From Pseudoalteromonas sp049257235 (GTDB lineage: Bacteria; Pseudomonadota; Gammaproteobacteria; Enterobacterales; Alteromonadaceae), in contig NZ_JBMMUF010000007.1 in assembly GCF_049257235.1 (NCBI RefSeq), positions 1-64,000 of the forward strand: a stretch of 64,000 bases of DNA. Reading direction: 5' to 3'. The stretch's first letter is position 1. Every line of letters starts with the position of its first letter. Positions 34,944-43,885 of the stretch are shown piece after piece. Made by a program: the position numbers and the translations under genes. Below the pieces are notes generated by a model. That model did no database searches. It was not told where the DNA came from and saw only the letters and a program-made list of their open reading frames with translations.

Positions 34944-37004
34944 ATGAAACTACTAAAAACAACTCTGGCGTTGGCCATTGGGTTTACAAGTGCCAACGTA
35001 CTTGCCAATGACACCATTACCGTTGAAGACATCCCCAAGATTAAAAGTGTGATCCAAACGGCTGTAAGCCCAGACGGTGAACATGTTGCATTTACTCGCT
35101 CACTACCACGTGAACTCTACGTTGAAGAGAATGGCCTTAACTACAGCGAATTGTATGTAGTAGACGATGAAGGCTCTGAACGTCCTTACATTACTGGCAA
35201 AGTAAATATCAAAAGCATCAGCTGGTCGGCTGATGGTAAAGACATTTACTTCCTAGCGAAAATGGCCGATGACAAGCACACTGCGCTGTACCATATTCCT
35301 GTGGACGGTGGTCAAGCGCAACAAGTGATGGCGCTCAAAGACCGTTCGATTTCAAGCTATGAGCTGAGCCCGAATGGCAAGCAAGTGGCGCTGCTTGCAA
35401 TGCCAGCAAAAGACAAGTCTGAGAAAGAGCTTAAGAAGCTCGGTTTTATGGCCGAAGTATACGAGCTTGGCCTAGATGATAAACAGCTTCACATTGTTGA
35501 CTTAGCTAAGTCAGACAAGCCTCTTAGCCCAGATGCGATAGCGATTAAAGGCTACGTGAGCGACATGAATTACTCAGCCAATGGCGAGAAGTTACTTGTT
35601 AAAACGCAACCTACGGCACTGATTGACGACAAATACACCAAGTCACAATGGCACCTATTTGATATTGCAAGCAAGCAAGTCACTATGTCATTCAAGACTG
35701 AAGGTAAGCTTGACGGTGCAGAACTTTCACATGATGGTCGCTATGTTGCCATTCTAGGCGCTGAAGATAAGCACGACCCAGCGACTGGACGCTTATTCCT
35801 TGCTGATACTGAATCTGGTGAAATCAAAGAGTGGCTGCCGAATTTTATGGGCCACATCAGTGATTTCGAATGGTCTAATAACAGCAATACTCTGAACTTT
35901 GTAGCGCAGGTAAGCCCAGAAAGCTTCATTGGCCAAATCAAAGTAGGCTCAGGCAAATATAAAAAGCTGGTCAAAGAAGGCAAATTTATCGCGGGTTCTC
36001 TGAGCATTTCTGACTCAGACAAAACCATTGCATTGCGTGCAAATACTGCTAAACACCCAAATGAAGTGTTTATGGTGCGCGGCACTAAAGCGACCCGCCT
36101 TAGCGATTCAAACCCATGGTTGAACGACAAGCGTTTTGCTAAGCAAGAAGCGCTGACATTTAAAGCACGTGATGGCGTTGAAATTGGGGGCGTGCTTGTT
36201 TACCCACTCGATTATGAAGAAGGAAAACGCTACCCGCTGATCATGGCGGTTCACGGTGGCCCTGAAAGTCACGACAAAAACGGCTGGACGACCAGTTACT
36301 CAGATCCAGGTCAGATGGGTGCAGCGCGCGGTTATGCCGTGTTTTACCCAAACTACCGAGGTTCAACTGGTAAAGGCGTAGACTATTCAAAGCTTGGCCA
36401 GAACGACTACGCGGGCAAAGAGTTTGACGATCTCGTTGATATGAAGCAATACCTTGTAGATATGGGTCTTGTTGATACCAATCGTGTTGGTATCACAGGT
36501 GGTTCATACGGTGGTTACGCATCGGCATGGGGCGCAACGAAACTCACAGAGCATTTCGCTGCAAGTGTTATGTTTGTAGGCGTGACTAACCAGCTGTCAA
36601 AGTTTGGTACTACGGACATCTCTAACGAAATGTATCTTGTACACGCACGTTCGTACCCTTGGGAAAAGTGGCAGTGGTACCTAGAGCGCAGCCCAATCTA
36701 CTGGGCAGGCCAATCTAAAACGCCATTACTTATCATGCATGGTAAAGACGACCCTCGTGTACACCCAGCGCAATCAATGGAGCTATATCGCTACATGAAA
36801 GTGCAAGGTAAAGACGTACGTTTGGTTTACTACCCGGGTGAAGGCCACGGCAACCGTAAAGTTGCGGCTCAGTACGACTACAGCCTGCGTCTAATGCGTT
36901 GGATGGACAATTACCTGATGGATGGCAACAAAGAAATGCCTGCATTCGAAATTGACCATGCTGCAAAGCTAAAAGCGGTGAAAGACGCTAAAAAACAAGA
37001 CTAA
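34944..37004 (+). CDS. secreted S9 (prolyl oligopeptidase-family) peptidase
   Basis: A 686-aa peptidase with a signal peptide (MKLLKTTLALAIGFTSANVLA) and GAAGGA before the ATG. An N-terminal beta-propeller (about 40-430) is followed by an alpha/beta hydrolase domain with Ser 521 (GGSYGGYASAW), Asp 603 (HGKDDPRVHP) and His 635 (PGEGHGN). VHGGPESHDKN and the FYPNYRGSTGKG segment are typical of S9C acylaminoacyl- or dipeptidyl-peptidases. It probably cleaves peptides in the periplasm. Codon choice appears stronger than in the other S9 gene, hinting at higher expression. A terminator follows at once. Confidence 0.95.
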   Translation: MKLLKTTLALAIGFTSANVLANDTITVEDIPKIKSVIQTAVSPDGEHVAFTRSLPRELYVEENGLNYSELYVVDDEGSERPYITGKVNIKSISWSADGKDIYFLAKMADDKHTALYHIPVDGGQAQQVMALKDRSISSYELSPNGKQVALLAMPAKDKSEKELKKLGFMAEVYELGLDDKQLHIVDLAKSDKPLSPDAIAIKGYVSDMNYSANGEKLLVKTQPTALIDDKYTKSQWHLFDIASKQVTMSFKTEGKLDGAELSHDGRYVAILGAEDKHDPATGRLFLADTESGEIKEWLPNFMGHISDFEWSNNSNTLNFVAQVSPESFIGQIKVGSGKYKKLVKEGKFIAGSLSISDSDKTIALRANTAKHPNEVFMVRGTKATRLSDSNPWLNDKRFAKQEALTFKARDGVEIGGVLVYPLDYEEGKRYPLIMAVHGGPESHDKNGWTTSYSDPGQMGAARGYAVFYPNYRGSTGKGVDYSKLGQNDYAGKEFDDLVDMKQYLVDMGLVDTNRVGITGGSYGGYASAWGATKLTEHFAASVMFVGVTNQLSKFGTTDISNEMYLVHARSYPWEKWQWYLERSPIYWAGQSKTPLLIMHGKDDPRVHPAQSMELYRYMKVQGKDVRLVYYPGEGHGNRKVAAQYDYSLRLMRWMDNYLMDGNKEMPAFEIDHAAKLKAVKDAKKQD

Positions 37005-37024
37005 TCTGTGCTAACTACCAAACA

Positions 37025-37052
37025 AAAGCCACCTTTTCTATAAGGTGGCTTT
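37025..37052. terminator. bidirectional terminator
   Basis: AAAGCCACCTT-TTCTAT-AAGGTGGCTTT then TT, between the S9 peptidase and the converging reductase gene. A-run on one side and T-run on the other make it usable in both directions. Confidence 0.85.
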
Positions 37053-37054
37053 TT

Positions 37055-37534
37055 CTATATTGCTTTTCGCTCGACGATACTGGGCTGACTCGCCTTGGCA
37101 TGGTAATGGGTGACAAATTCCATCCCTAAGTACTGAGCAGTTAACCTAAAAGGCGCCACAAACGCATCTAGCCCTGCGCCATCATTGCTAGTTGATAACA
37201 CAGACATATTTTTTTGTCGTAAGCGTCGCAGTTCCACCTGCAAGCGTTCATCGTTCAAGTATTGGGTGAGGCGATCAAAAAAGTTACGGTGTGTTACCGT
37301 GGTGTTATACCAATAAACTGGCGATGCAAACACCCAATGCTGATACTCCAGCAAATGCACCATCAAACTAATAAAGTCATCATCATAATCATCAATGTCG
37401 TATCGGTATGGTTTAATCTCGTAGTTGTCTAAATGAATGATATTTGCCTCAAGCTGCTCGGCCAATGCTTGAGCGGCTACATAGGTATTGCCTTGCTGCC
37501 GCGCACTACTAAAAAGAATAATGTGCTCAGTCAT
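37055..37534 (-). CDS. flavodoxin-fold NAD(P)H-dependent oxidoreductase, probable SoxR target
   Basis: A 159-aa protein with the flavodoxin-like FMN-binding start IILFSSARQQGNTYVAAQAL and the ASPVYWYNTTVTHRNFFDRL segment, as in FMN-dependent NADPH reductases/quinone reductases. It is short and ends without an extra domain. Its divergent promoter contains a SoxR-type palindrome in a 19-bp spacer, so it is likely induced by redox-cycling compounds, with a quinone or nitro-compound as probable substrate. The substrate is inference. It converges with the S9 peptidase gene. Confidence 0.85.
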   Translation of the reverse strand: MTEHIILFSSARQQGNTYVAAQALAEQLEANIIHLDNYEIKPYRYDIDDYDDDFISLMVHLLEYQHWVFASPVYWYNTTVTHRNFFDRLTQYLNDERLQVELRRLRQKNMSVLSTSNDGAGLDAFVAPFRLTAQYLGMEFVTHYHAKASQPSIVERKAI

Positions 37535-37567
37535 GTGTGTACCGACGGTTAATTTAACAGTAGACTC

Positions 37568-37598
37568 ACTGTAAAACCTAAACTTAAGTTAAGGTCAA
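37568..37598 (-). promoter_or_regulatory. SoxR-type promoter of the reductase gene
   Basis: On the minus strand -35 TTGACC (37598-37593) and -10 TACAGT (37573-37568) are separated by exactly 19 bp (37574-37592), the overlong spacer characteristic of MerR/SoxR-activated promoters. The palindrome ACCTAAACTTAAGTTAAGGT (37576-37595, plus strand) fills it. Its CTT/AAG core matches the SoxR box. Confidence 0.8.
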
Positions 37599-37605
37599 TA
37601 GGACT

Positions 37606-38061
37606 ATGACATTAGAAGCAAACTTATCAGTGGGCACAGTGGCTAAACGAGCCAATGTTGCCATATCCGCCCTGCATTTTTACGAAAAGAAAGGATTGAT
37701 TCGAAGCTGGCGCAATCAAGGTAATCAAAGGCGCTACAAGCGCGACGTGCTTAGGCGCATCGCTGTAATCAAAGCTGCACAGAAAATGGGGATAACCCTC
37801 GAAGAAATAAAAGAAACCTTGGGCAAACTACCTGAAAAACGCACCCCAACTAAACAGGATTGGGAGTTAATGTCGCGCCACTGGCAGCGCCAACTTGATG
37901 AGAAAATAGCATACATGCAACGTGTTCGTGATTATGTTGACGGATGTATCGGCTGCGGCTGTTTAAGTATGACAAAGTGCCCTATGTATAACCCCGAAGA
38001 CACTTTGGCAAACGTCGATAAAGGGGCTGTGTTACTTGAGCATCCTGACATCAATCTTTAA
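37606..38061 (+). CDS. soxR: SoxR redox-sensitive transcriptional activator (copy 1)
   Basis: A 151-aa MerR-family regulator. The N-terminal HTH reads SVGTVAKRANVAISALHFYE then KGLIRSWRNQGNQRRY; the [2Fe-2S] cluster cysteines are C114, C117, C119 and C125 (CIGCGCLSMTKC). Oxidation of the cluster by superoxide or redox-cycling drugs activates target promoters. It is divergent from the reductase gene with the SoxR promoter in the 71-bp gap. It is nearly identical to a second copy at 41497. Confidence 0.95.
   Translation: MTLEANLSVGTVAKRANVAISALHFYEKKGLIRSWRNQGNQRRYKRDVLRRIAVIKAAQKMGITLEEIKETLGKLPEKRTPTKQDWELMSRHWQRQLDEKIAYMQRVRDYVDGCIGCGCLSMTKCPMYNPEDTLANVDKGAVLLEHPDINL
37615..38050 (+). repeat. 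direct repeat, soxR copy 1 arm
   Basis: Matches 41506-41941 without gaps (offset 3891) with about twenty base differences by eye, ~95% identity. The two arms flank the TonB-dependent receptor gene in direct orientation. Confidence 0.9.
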
Positions 38062-38142
38062 TCCACAACATTGAGCTTTTGCAGTTGGCTAGGTGCCAAC
38101 AAACAACGGATTGATAATGACCAGCATGTGAGTTACATAAAA

Positions 38143-38165
38143 AAGGCCAGCTTTAAGCTGGCCTT
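38143..38165 (-). terminator. terminator of the TonB-dependent receptor gene
   Basis: AAGGCCAGCTT-A-AAGCTGGCCTT then T-run on the minus strand, 22 bp past the receptor stop. Confidence 0.88.
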
Positions 38166-38187
38166 ATAATTTTTTATGACTGCTTAA

Positions 38188-41106
38188 TTAGAAAGTCACG
38201 TTTACGTTAGCATAGAAGCGACGACCTACAACATCGTAGATTGCTTCGTTACCACCGCTCGCCTGAATGTATTCTGGCGGAAGTTTATCAGTTAGGTTAC
38301 GTAGACCTAGGTCAACTTGCATGTTGTCTGTTAGCTGATAACGAGCAGCTAGATCGTGAGACACGATGCTACCAACGAATGCTGGAGATAGATCCTCTGG
38401 AGAATCACCTTCAGGTGATACATCGAATCGAGCTGAACGGTCAGTGTAACGTGTAGTCCATGTAAGGTTTAGGTCTTCCCATGAATACTGAACAGTAAAG
38501 CGACCTTGCCACTCAGGGTCACCAACTTCGCCATTTTCCACGTTAACTTTGTCTGGACGGTTTTGGAATTCAAAACTTTCTAGCTCTAGTAAGTGGTTGA
38601 TGAATAAGTTGAAAGTCAACTCACCTTCAAGATCAAAGCTGCTCAAATCAGTGCGGTAATCAAAGTCAGCATCGATACCACGTGTAGTTAGTGCAGCTGC
38701 ATTCAAGTAACCAGAGCGTACTAGCTCAATATCGTATGTCGTTGGATCACGGTCGATTTGGTTACAGAAAGATGCATCGAACCCTCCTGGGGCGTCAACA
38801 CAGTTATCAGCAATGCTTTGAGCAGAGATAAATGAAATTGCATCTTCAATTTCAATGTCGTAGTAATCTACTGTCATTGAGAAGTTTTCTGCAAATGTTG
38901 GCGTCCATACGATACCCGCCGTGTAAGAAGTTGATTTCTCAGGCTTAAGGTCTGGGTTACCACCACTTAATGTATCAATACTCACGTTATCGTTAGCTTG
39001 GAAGTCAGCAGGGATACCAAGTGCCGCACAGTTAGCTGCACGGTTCGGGTTATCACCGATGTTATCCGCATCACATGGATCTGATACACGACCGAAACCT
39101 GGAGATACAGGAGAAAACGCTTCAGCAATGTTAGGAGCACGTTCAGCTTCACCAACTGTACCACGAATACGAATGTCATCGAACGGTTGATACATTAGAC
39201 CTACTTTCCAAGAGCTACTAGAGCCTGTGTGTGAGTAATCTGCCGTACGGTATGCAGCGTCTAGTGATAGTTCTTTGGCAAAAGACATACCAGCAAGGAT
39301 AGGCAAGTTAATCTCAATAAAGCCTTCTGATACGTCATACTCACCGTATGAATCTGGTGTAGCAGCTGTAGTTAGGAAACCTGCTTTAGCAAACTCATCA
39401 GTGATAGTTGCTGAAGTTTCTTCCCTGTACTCGAAACCAGTCGCGATACCGATAGGACCACCTTGAAGCTCGAAAAGCTCTGCAGTGTCAAATGAGATGT
39501 ATCCACCGATAACTTCCTGAGTAATTCTGTCTGTGCGTGTAACATCAGCACTTACCCAATCTTTTGCGGCTTCAGACGCTTGGTCATAGCCAAATGGGTT
39601 GTAAGGAGCACAGTCACCACCGTTTACACTTGCAGGGTCAGTGTAGCCTGCACCTTGCGCAGAAGGAACTTGGCTACGACATGCTGCTTCGCCTGTTGCA
39701 GGATCGATAACAGCATCAAGCGCTGCTACGAAGTTATCAGGGATTAAATCGTTCAACGTGTTACGTACGTTGTCTGTGCGACCAAACACATAATATGTAT
39801 CGTATGTGAAGTCAGTTTCGCTCAGAGTGAACATGCCCTCAAAGCCACCAACAAAGCGGAACAATTCACGCTTGTTTGCCGCGCTTCGGTTACCTAGTTC
39901 ACCAAAGAATTTAGAGAAACGAACTACGCTTGCGCCTTGGTCAAGAAGATCTTGACGTAACGTTTCATCAAGATAAGGGTTATCTTGAACATTGATCACA
40001 ACATTACCAAAGCGGAATGAAGGCTGGAACTGCTGCTTGATGTCTGAACGTACAAATTTAAAGTCACTGTAAAAAGCGTGGTTGTCTGTAAGGTCAAACT
40101 TGAATGTAGAGCCAACTGTCGTTTTGTCTAGATCAGGATAAACGTTCTCATAGTCCTGAAGTTTGAAGCAGTATGCACAACCGTCAGGGAAGTTACCAAA
40201 CGCAAAGCTGTTAGTGTATTGGCGCTCTGGCATCAAAACAGGTGTACCATTTGCATCAAATGTCCAAATTGAACCTGCGGCACCAAATGGATTAATTACA
40301 CCATGCTCACTGATACGCTCAGACATAAGGTTCGGAACAGTAATACGGTCTGGAATACCATCTTCTTCGCCCGTGTCATTCGGGTTGATTACACTACCGT
40401 AGTTATTTACTTGACGAATATCATTCGCCATGACTTCCTTGATGCGGTCTTTACCTGCGAAGAAAGTTACGTTACCGCGACCATCGAAAATCTCACCACC
40501 ACCGATGATGCTGAAAGAGTGGTTCTTTGTACCTACGCCTTCTGTTGAGTTACCAACAGAACCATTGAATTGGAAGCCTTCAAAGTCGTCTTTCAGAATT
40601 ACGTTTACTACACCAGATACAGCGTCAGAACCATAGATTGCTGATGCACCACCAGTGATGATTTCAACACGTTCAATCAATGCCGCAGGAATCGTGTTCA
40701 AGTCAACTTGAGCACTACCCGGAGCACCTGCTACGTGACGTTTACCATTTACTAGAGTCAATGTACGTGACGCACCTAGACGACGCAAGTCTGCAGATGT
40801 TACACCTGCTAGTGCGTTGCTATTGTTATTACCGATCAAGGTATCAGTAGAACCGATAGCTGGTAGTTCAGCAAGCACGCTTCCTAAGTCTGGAACACCA
40901 GCTTGAGCGATGTCTTTAGCGCCAATCGTTACGATCGGAGCAGGCTGAGATAGCTTAGGTTTAACGATACGAGAACCGGTAACTTGAATTTTTTCTACTT
41001 CTTCTACGCGTTCATCCGCTTCAGCGGCAAACGCAGCTCCCGCTACCATAGAGCTGGCTAGCATCGAGCATTGAATAGCTTTTGTGATTATTGATTTATT
41101 AAACAT
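38188..41106 (-). CDS. TonB-dependent outer-membrane receptor
   Basis: A 972-aa outer-membrane receptor. A signal peptide runs to about residue 28 (AGAAFAAEA), then the TonB-box-like EKIQVTGSRI. The plug domain spans about 45-165 with APIVTIGAKDIAQAG, RRLGASRTLTLVNGKRHV and ASAIYGSDAVSGVVNVILKDD. The beta-barrel ends with a C-terminal aromatic residue in FYANVNVTF, the usual outer-membrane sorting end. Long extracellular loops (LSGGNPDLKPEKSTSYTAG, GRFTVQYSWEDL) are typical of the large Alteromonadales receptors for peptides, oligosaccharides or siderophores. The substrate is not identified; no transporter is adjacent. It has its own terminator and is flanked by two soxR copies. Confidence 0.95.
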   Translation of the reverse strand: MFNKSIITKAIQCSMLASSMVAGAAFAAEADERVEEVEKIQVTGSRIVKPKLSQPAPIVTIGAKDIAQAGVPDLGSVLAELPAIGSTDTLIGNNNSNALAGVTSADLRRLGASRTLTLVNGKRHVAGAPGSAQVDLNTIPAALIERVEIITGGASAIYGSDAVSGVVNVILKDDFEGFQFNGSVGNSTEGVGTKNHSFSIIGGGEIFDGRGNVTFFAGKDRIKEVMANDIRQVNNYGSVINPNDTGEEDGIPDRITVPNLMSERISEHGVINPFGAAGSIWTFDANGTPVLMPERQYTNSFAFGNFPDGCAYCFKLQDYENVYPDLDKTTVGSTFKFDLTDNHAFYSDFKFVRSDIKQQFQPSFRFGNVVINVQDNPYLDETLRQDLLDQGASVVRFSKFFGELGNRSAANKRELFRFVGGFEGMFTLSETDFTYDTYYVFGRTDNVRNTLNDLIPDNFVAALDAVIDPATGEAACRSQVPSAQGAGYTDPASVNGGDCAPYNPFGYDQASEAAKDWVSADVTRTDRITQEVIGGYISFDTAELFELQGGPIGIATGFEYREETSATITDEFAKAGFLTTAATPDSYGEYDVSEGFIEINLPILAGMSFAKELSLDAAYRTADYSHTGSSSSWKVGLMYQPFDDIRIRGTVGEAERAPNIAEAFSPVSPGFGRVSDPCDADNIGDNPNRAANCAALGIPADFQANDNVSIDTLSGGNPDLKPEKSTSYTAGIVWTPTFAENFSMTVDYYDIEIEDAISFISAQSIADNCVDAPGGFDASFCNQIDRDPTTYDIELVRSGYLNAAALTTRGIDADFDYRTDLSSFDLEGELTFNLFINHLLELESFEFQNRPDKVNVENGEVGDPEWQGRFTVQYSWEDLNLTWTTRYTDRSARFDVSPEGDSPEDLSPAFVGSIVSHDLAARYQLTDNMQVDLGLRNLTDKLPPEYIQASGGNEAIYDVVGRRFYANVNVTF

Positions 41107-41496
41107 ATCAATTCCCTGAATTTGAACTTAGATGTATCGTAACTCAGCATTTACTACACACTAAGCCACAGTCAAAATAACATTTACATAACATCAGCTA
41201 CATTTTCAACGAAAAGCGGCAAAATAACATCACGATTATTTGTAAAATGTAAATATATAATTACCCGAAGCAATATTTATCCAAAAACAATCTAAATAAA
41301 GCATACTGGTGAATTATTTATACATGAAAACCAAAATAACAAACATAAACACCTAACCTCCCCCGTGTTTTCGCACAACCACTTGATGAAGTTCATTAAG
41401 ATAACAAATGGATACACTGTCTTCGAGCATTGTTTACATCATGATTGATGCACATTATAAGATTCTCTATCGGGTTTAATGTTACTGGACAACAAT
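41107..41496. other. 390-bp intergenic region upstream of the receptor
   Basis: Very AT-rich, no gene supported. It must carry the receptor promoter (minus) and the second soxR promoter (plus). No SoxR-type palindrome like the one at 37576 is seen. Confidence 0.6.
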
Positions 41497-41952
41497 ATGA
41501 TTACTGAGGCGAACTTATCAGTGGGCACAGTGGCTAAACGAGCCAATGTTGCCATATCCGCCCTGCATTTTTACGAAAAAAAAGGATTGATCCGCAGTTG
41601 GCGCAACCAAGGTAATCAAAGGCGCTACAAGCGCGACGTGCTTAGGCGCATCGCAGTAATCAAAGCTGCACAGAAAATGGGGACAACCCTCGAAGAAATA
41701 AAAGAAACCTTGGGCAAACTACCTGAAAAACGCACCCCAACTAAACAGGATTGGGAGTTAATGTCGCGCCTCTGGCAGCGCCAACTTGATGAGAAAATAG
41801 CATACATGCAACGCGTCCGAGATTATGTTGACGGATGTATCGGCTGCGGCTGTTTAAGTATGACAAAGTGCCCCATGTATAACCCCGAAGACACTTTAGC
41901 AAACGTCGATAACGGTGCGGTATTGCTTGAACATCCTGAAATAAAAAAATGA
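41497..41952 (+). CDS. soxR: SoxR redox-sensitive transcriptional activator (copy 2)
   Basis: A 151-aa SoxR that differs from copy 1 at only a few internal residues (I63T, H92L, a K-to-N near the end) and at the two ends. All four cluster cysteines are present. ATG 41497 is chosen because the alignment with copy 1 begins there; an in-frame ATG 18 nt upstream exists. It lacks a neighbouring SoxR box, and the next gene is an Nramp-like transporter 84 bp downstream. The near identity at DNA level suggests recent duplication or gene conversion. Confidence 0.93.
   Translation: MITEANLSVGTVAKRANVAISALHFYEKKGLIRSWRNQGNQRRYKRDVLRRIAVIKAAQKMGTTLEEIKETLGKLPEKRTPTKQDWELMSRLWQRQLDEKIAYMQRVRDYVDGCIGCGCLSMTKCPMYNPEDTLANVDNGAVLLEHPEIKK
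41506..41941 (+). repeat. direct repeat, soxR copy 2 arm
   Basis: Partner of 37615-38050, same orientation, no indels. Recombination between the arms would delete the receptor gene. Confidence 0.9.
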
Positions 41953-42036
41953 CCTCATTACCAAAAGTTGCAACCTAACAACAGTTTATAGTATTGATAG
42001 TGACGGCCTCGTAAATAAAAACAAAAAGGTAATGCC

Positions 42037-43236
42037 ATGAAAAAATTTGGTCCAGGGTTACTCGTCACAGCTGCATTCATAGGCCCCGGCACCATTACTA
42101 CGGCATCGGTTGCGGGCGCGAATTTTGGTTTTGCACTGGTGTGGGCGTTGCTCTTTTCTGTGTTTGCCACAATCCTTCTGCAAACTATGGCCGCTCGTCT
42201 GAGCGTTATCTCAGGACTCGATTTAGCGCATGCTCTGCGTCGACATATCCATCACCCAACTATGAAAGCGGTTGCCATATTGTTGGTGATCAGTGCAATA
42301 GGCATTGGTAGCGCAGCCTATGAGGCAGGAAATTTAAGTGGCGCAAGTTTGGGCCTGCAAAGCCTCTTTACTTCTGTTGCGTCTTGGGTGTGGGTGCCGG
42401 TTATTGCTGCGCTTAGCGCACTACTGTTATTCAGTGGCATGTACAAACTGATTGAAATTGTTCTTATCTCCTTGGTTGTACTGATGGGCTTCGTTTTTGT
42501 GAGCACACTGTTTATCGCGGCTCCCAATCTTACGGATATACTCGGCGGCCTTACACCAAGCTTGCCTAAGGGCTCCATCATAACTGTTTTAGCACTCATT
42601 GGTACCACCATAGTGCCATACAACTTATTTCTACACTCAGGCGTCATCGCCAAAGAAAGCCAGCAAGATAACAATCAGCAAGGCGCTATCAAAACACACA
42701 CCACTGACACCATCTTATCCGTTGGTGTTGGAGGGTTGATCACACTTGCGATTATGGCCACCGCAAGCGTTGCCTTTTTTGGACAAAACCAAGGAGCGCT
42801 GAGCGCTGCTAATATGGCAAAGCAACTCCAACCACTTCTTGGTGATAATGCACAATACTTTTTCGCACTCGGATTGTTCGCAGCGGGGTTAACAAGTGCC
42901 ATCACCGCCCCCATGGCAGGCGCTTACGCTGTGTGCGGAATGTTGGGCTGGGAAATGAGCATCAAAGATACGCGTTTTAAGCTCATAGCCTGTGCTATTT
43001 TGGTGTTCGGCACCTTGGTTGCCAGTCTCAATTTAAATCCTATCGAGGTGATCATCTTTGCCCAAGCGACTAATGCATTGTTGCTGCCAATTGTTTGCGT
43101 TTACTTGTTGTGGCTTGTAAATAACAAATCTGTCATGGGCAGATTTAAAAATACGCTTGCCCTCAATGTTGTAAGTGTTCCTGTCGTCCTTACTATCTGC
43201 GCCCTCAGTGCGTACAAGTTGTTGTCGCTCTTTTGA
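42037..43236 (+). CDS. divergent Nramp-family transporter
   Basis: A 399-aa membrane protein with ten or eleven helices and the Nramp fold. The TM1 motif normally reads DPGN, but here it is GPGT (residues 16-19, in AAFIGPGTITTASVAGANFG). In TM6 the metal-coordinating Met of the usual MPHN segment is replaced: IVPYNLFLHS, with V193 and Y195. So two canonical metal-ligand positions are lost. Such proteins have been called Nramp-related; whether they move manganese, magnesium or something else is open. AAAAAGG lies before the ATG, and it may be cotranscribed with soxR copy 2. Confidence 0.85.
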   Translation: MKKFGPGLLVTAAFIGPGTITTASVAGANFGFALVWALLFSVFATILLQTMAARLSVISGLDLAHALRRHIHHPTMKAVAILLVISAIGIGSAAYEAGNLSGASLGLQSLFTSVASWVWVPVIAALSALLLFSGMYKLIEIVLISLVVLMGFVFVSTLFIAAPNLTDILGGLTPSLPKGSIITVLALIGTTIVPYNLFLHSGVIAKESQQDNNQQGAIKTHTTDTILSVGVGGLITLAIMATASVAFFGQNQGALSAANMAKQLQPLLGDNAQYFFALGLFAAGLTSAITAPMAGAYAVCGMLGWEMSIKDTRFKLIACAILVFGTLVASLNLNPIEVIIFAQATNALLLPIVCVYLLWLVNNKSVMGRFKNTLALNVVSVPVVLTICALSAYKLLSLF

Positions 43237-43361
43237 TTTTGTGCAAGGGAAAACAGGTTTGCGAATTTCACGTGTACACTCTAATACATATTTTCACTTG
43301 TATGTTATAGCTTTGTGAACCACATTTAGTAGTATTAAAAACCCATATGTAGCAACCACCT

Positions 43362-43877
43362 ATGAAATATTTCAGCCTTGTCTGCTTATTGTTTTTTAGC
43401 CAATTCATCCATGCTGGTATGGAACTGGACCCTAAGCTTAAGGTCTTCGAACCCTACCTTGGTACATGGGAAGCAACATTTGCAATGGCCGATGGGCAAG
43501 CTGATTTAGTTGATGTCAGTAGCTGGGAGCGGGCTTTAAATGGGACCGCAATACGAACCAAACACAGCATTAATGAAGGGGTTTATGGTGGTGAGTCGTT
43601 TATTTTTTGGGATAAAGACAGTGAACAGCTCGTTTTTTATTACTTCACAACCGCAGGCTTTTTTACTCAAGGACAGCTTGAGATATCAGAGGACGGATCA
43701 TTTGTCGCCTACGAGGATGTATCAGGGAGTGAAGAGGGGATCACACAAGTAAAATCGACCAGTACATTTGTCGATGGGAAGTTTGTCGTTGCCACTTCAT
43801 ACCTAAAGGAAGGCCAGTGGACAAAGCCTGAGCAACGTACCTACACACGCTCTAATAAGAGCGTAATTTTTAAATAA
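43362..43877 (+). CDS. small secreted protein, DUF1579-like
   Basis: A 171-aa protein with a signal peptide (MKYFSLVCLLFFSQFIHA). The mature part follows the pattern LKVFEPYLGTWEATFAMADG, RALNGTAIRTKHS, ESFIFWDKDSEQLVFYYFTT, which resembles DUF1579/lipocalin-like small beta-barrels. Function unknown. The stop is close to the next acetyltransferase start, so the two are likely cotranscribed. Confidence 0.7.
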   Translation: MKYFSLVCLLFFSQFIHAGMELDPKLKVFEPYLGTWEATFAMADGQADLVDVSSWERALNGTAIRTKHSINEGVYGGESFIFWDKDSEQLVFYYFTTAGFFTQGQLEISEDGSFVAYEDVSGSEEGITQVKSTSTFVDGKFVVATSYLKEGQWTKPEQRTYTRSNKSVIFK

Positions 43878-43885
43878 GTGTGCAC

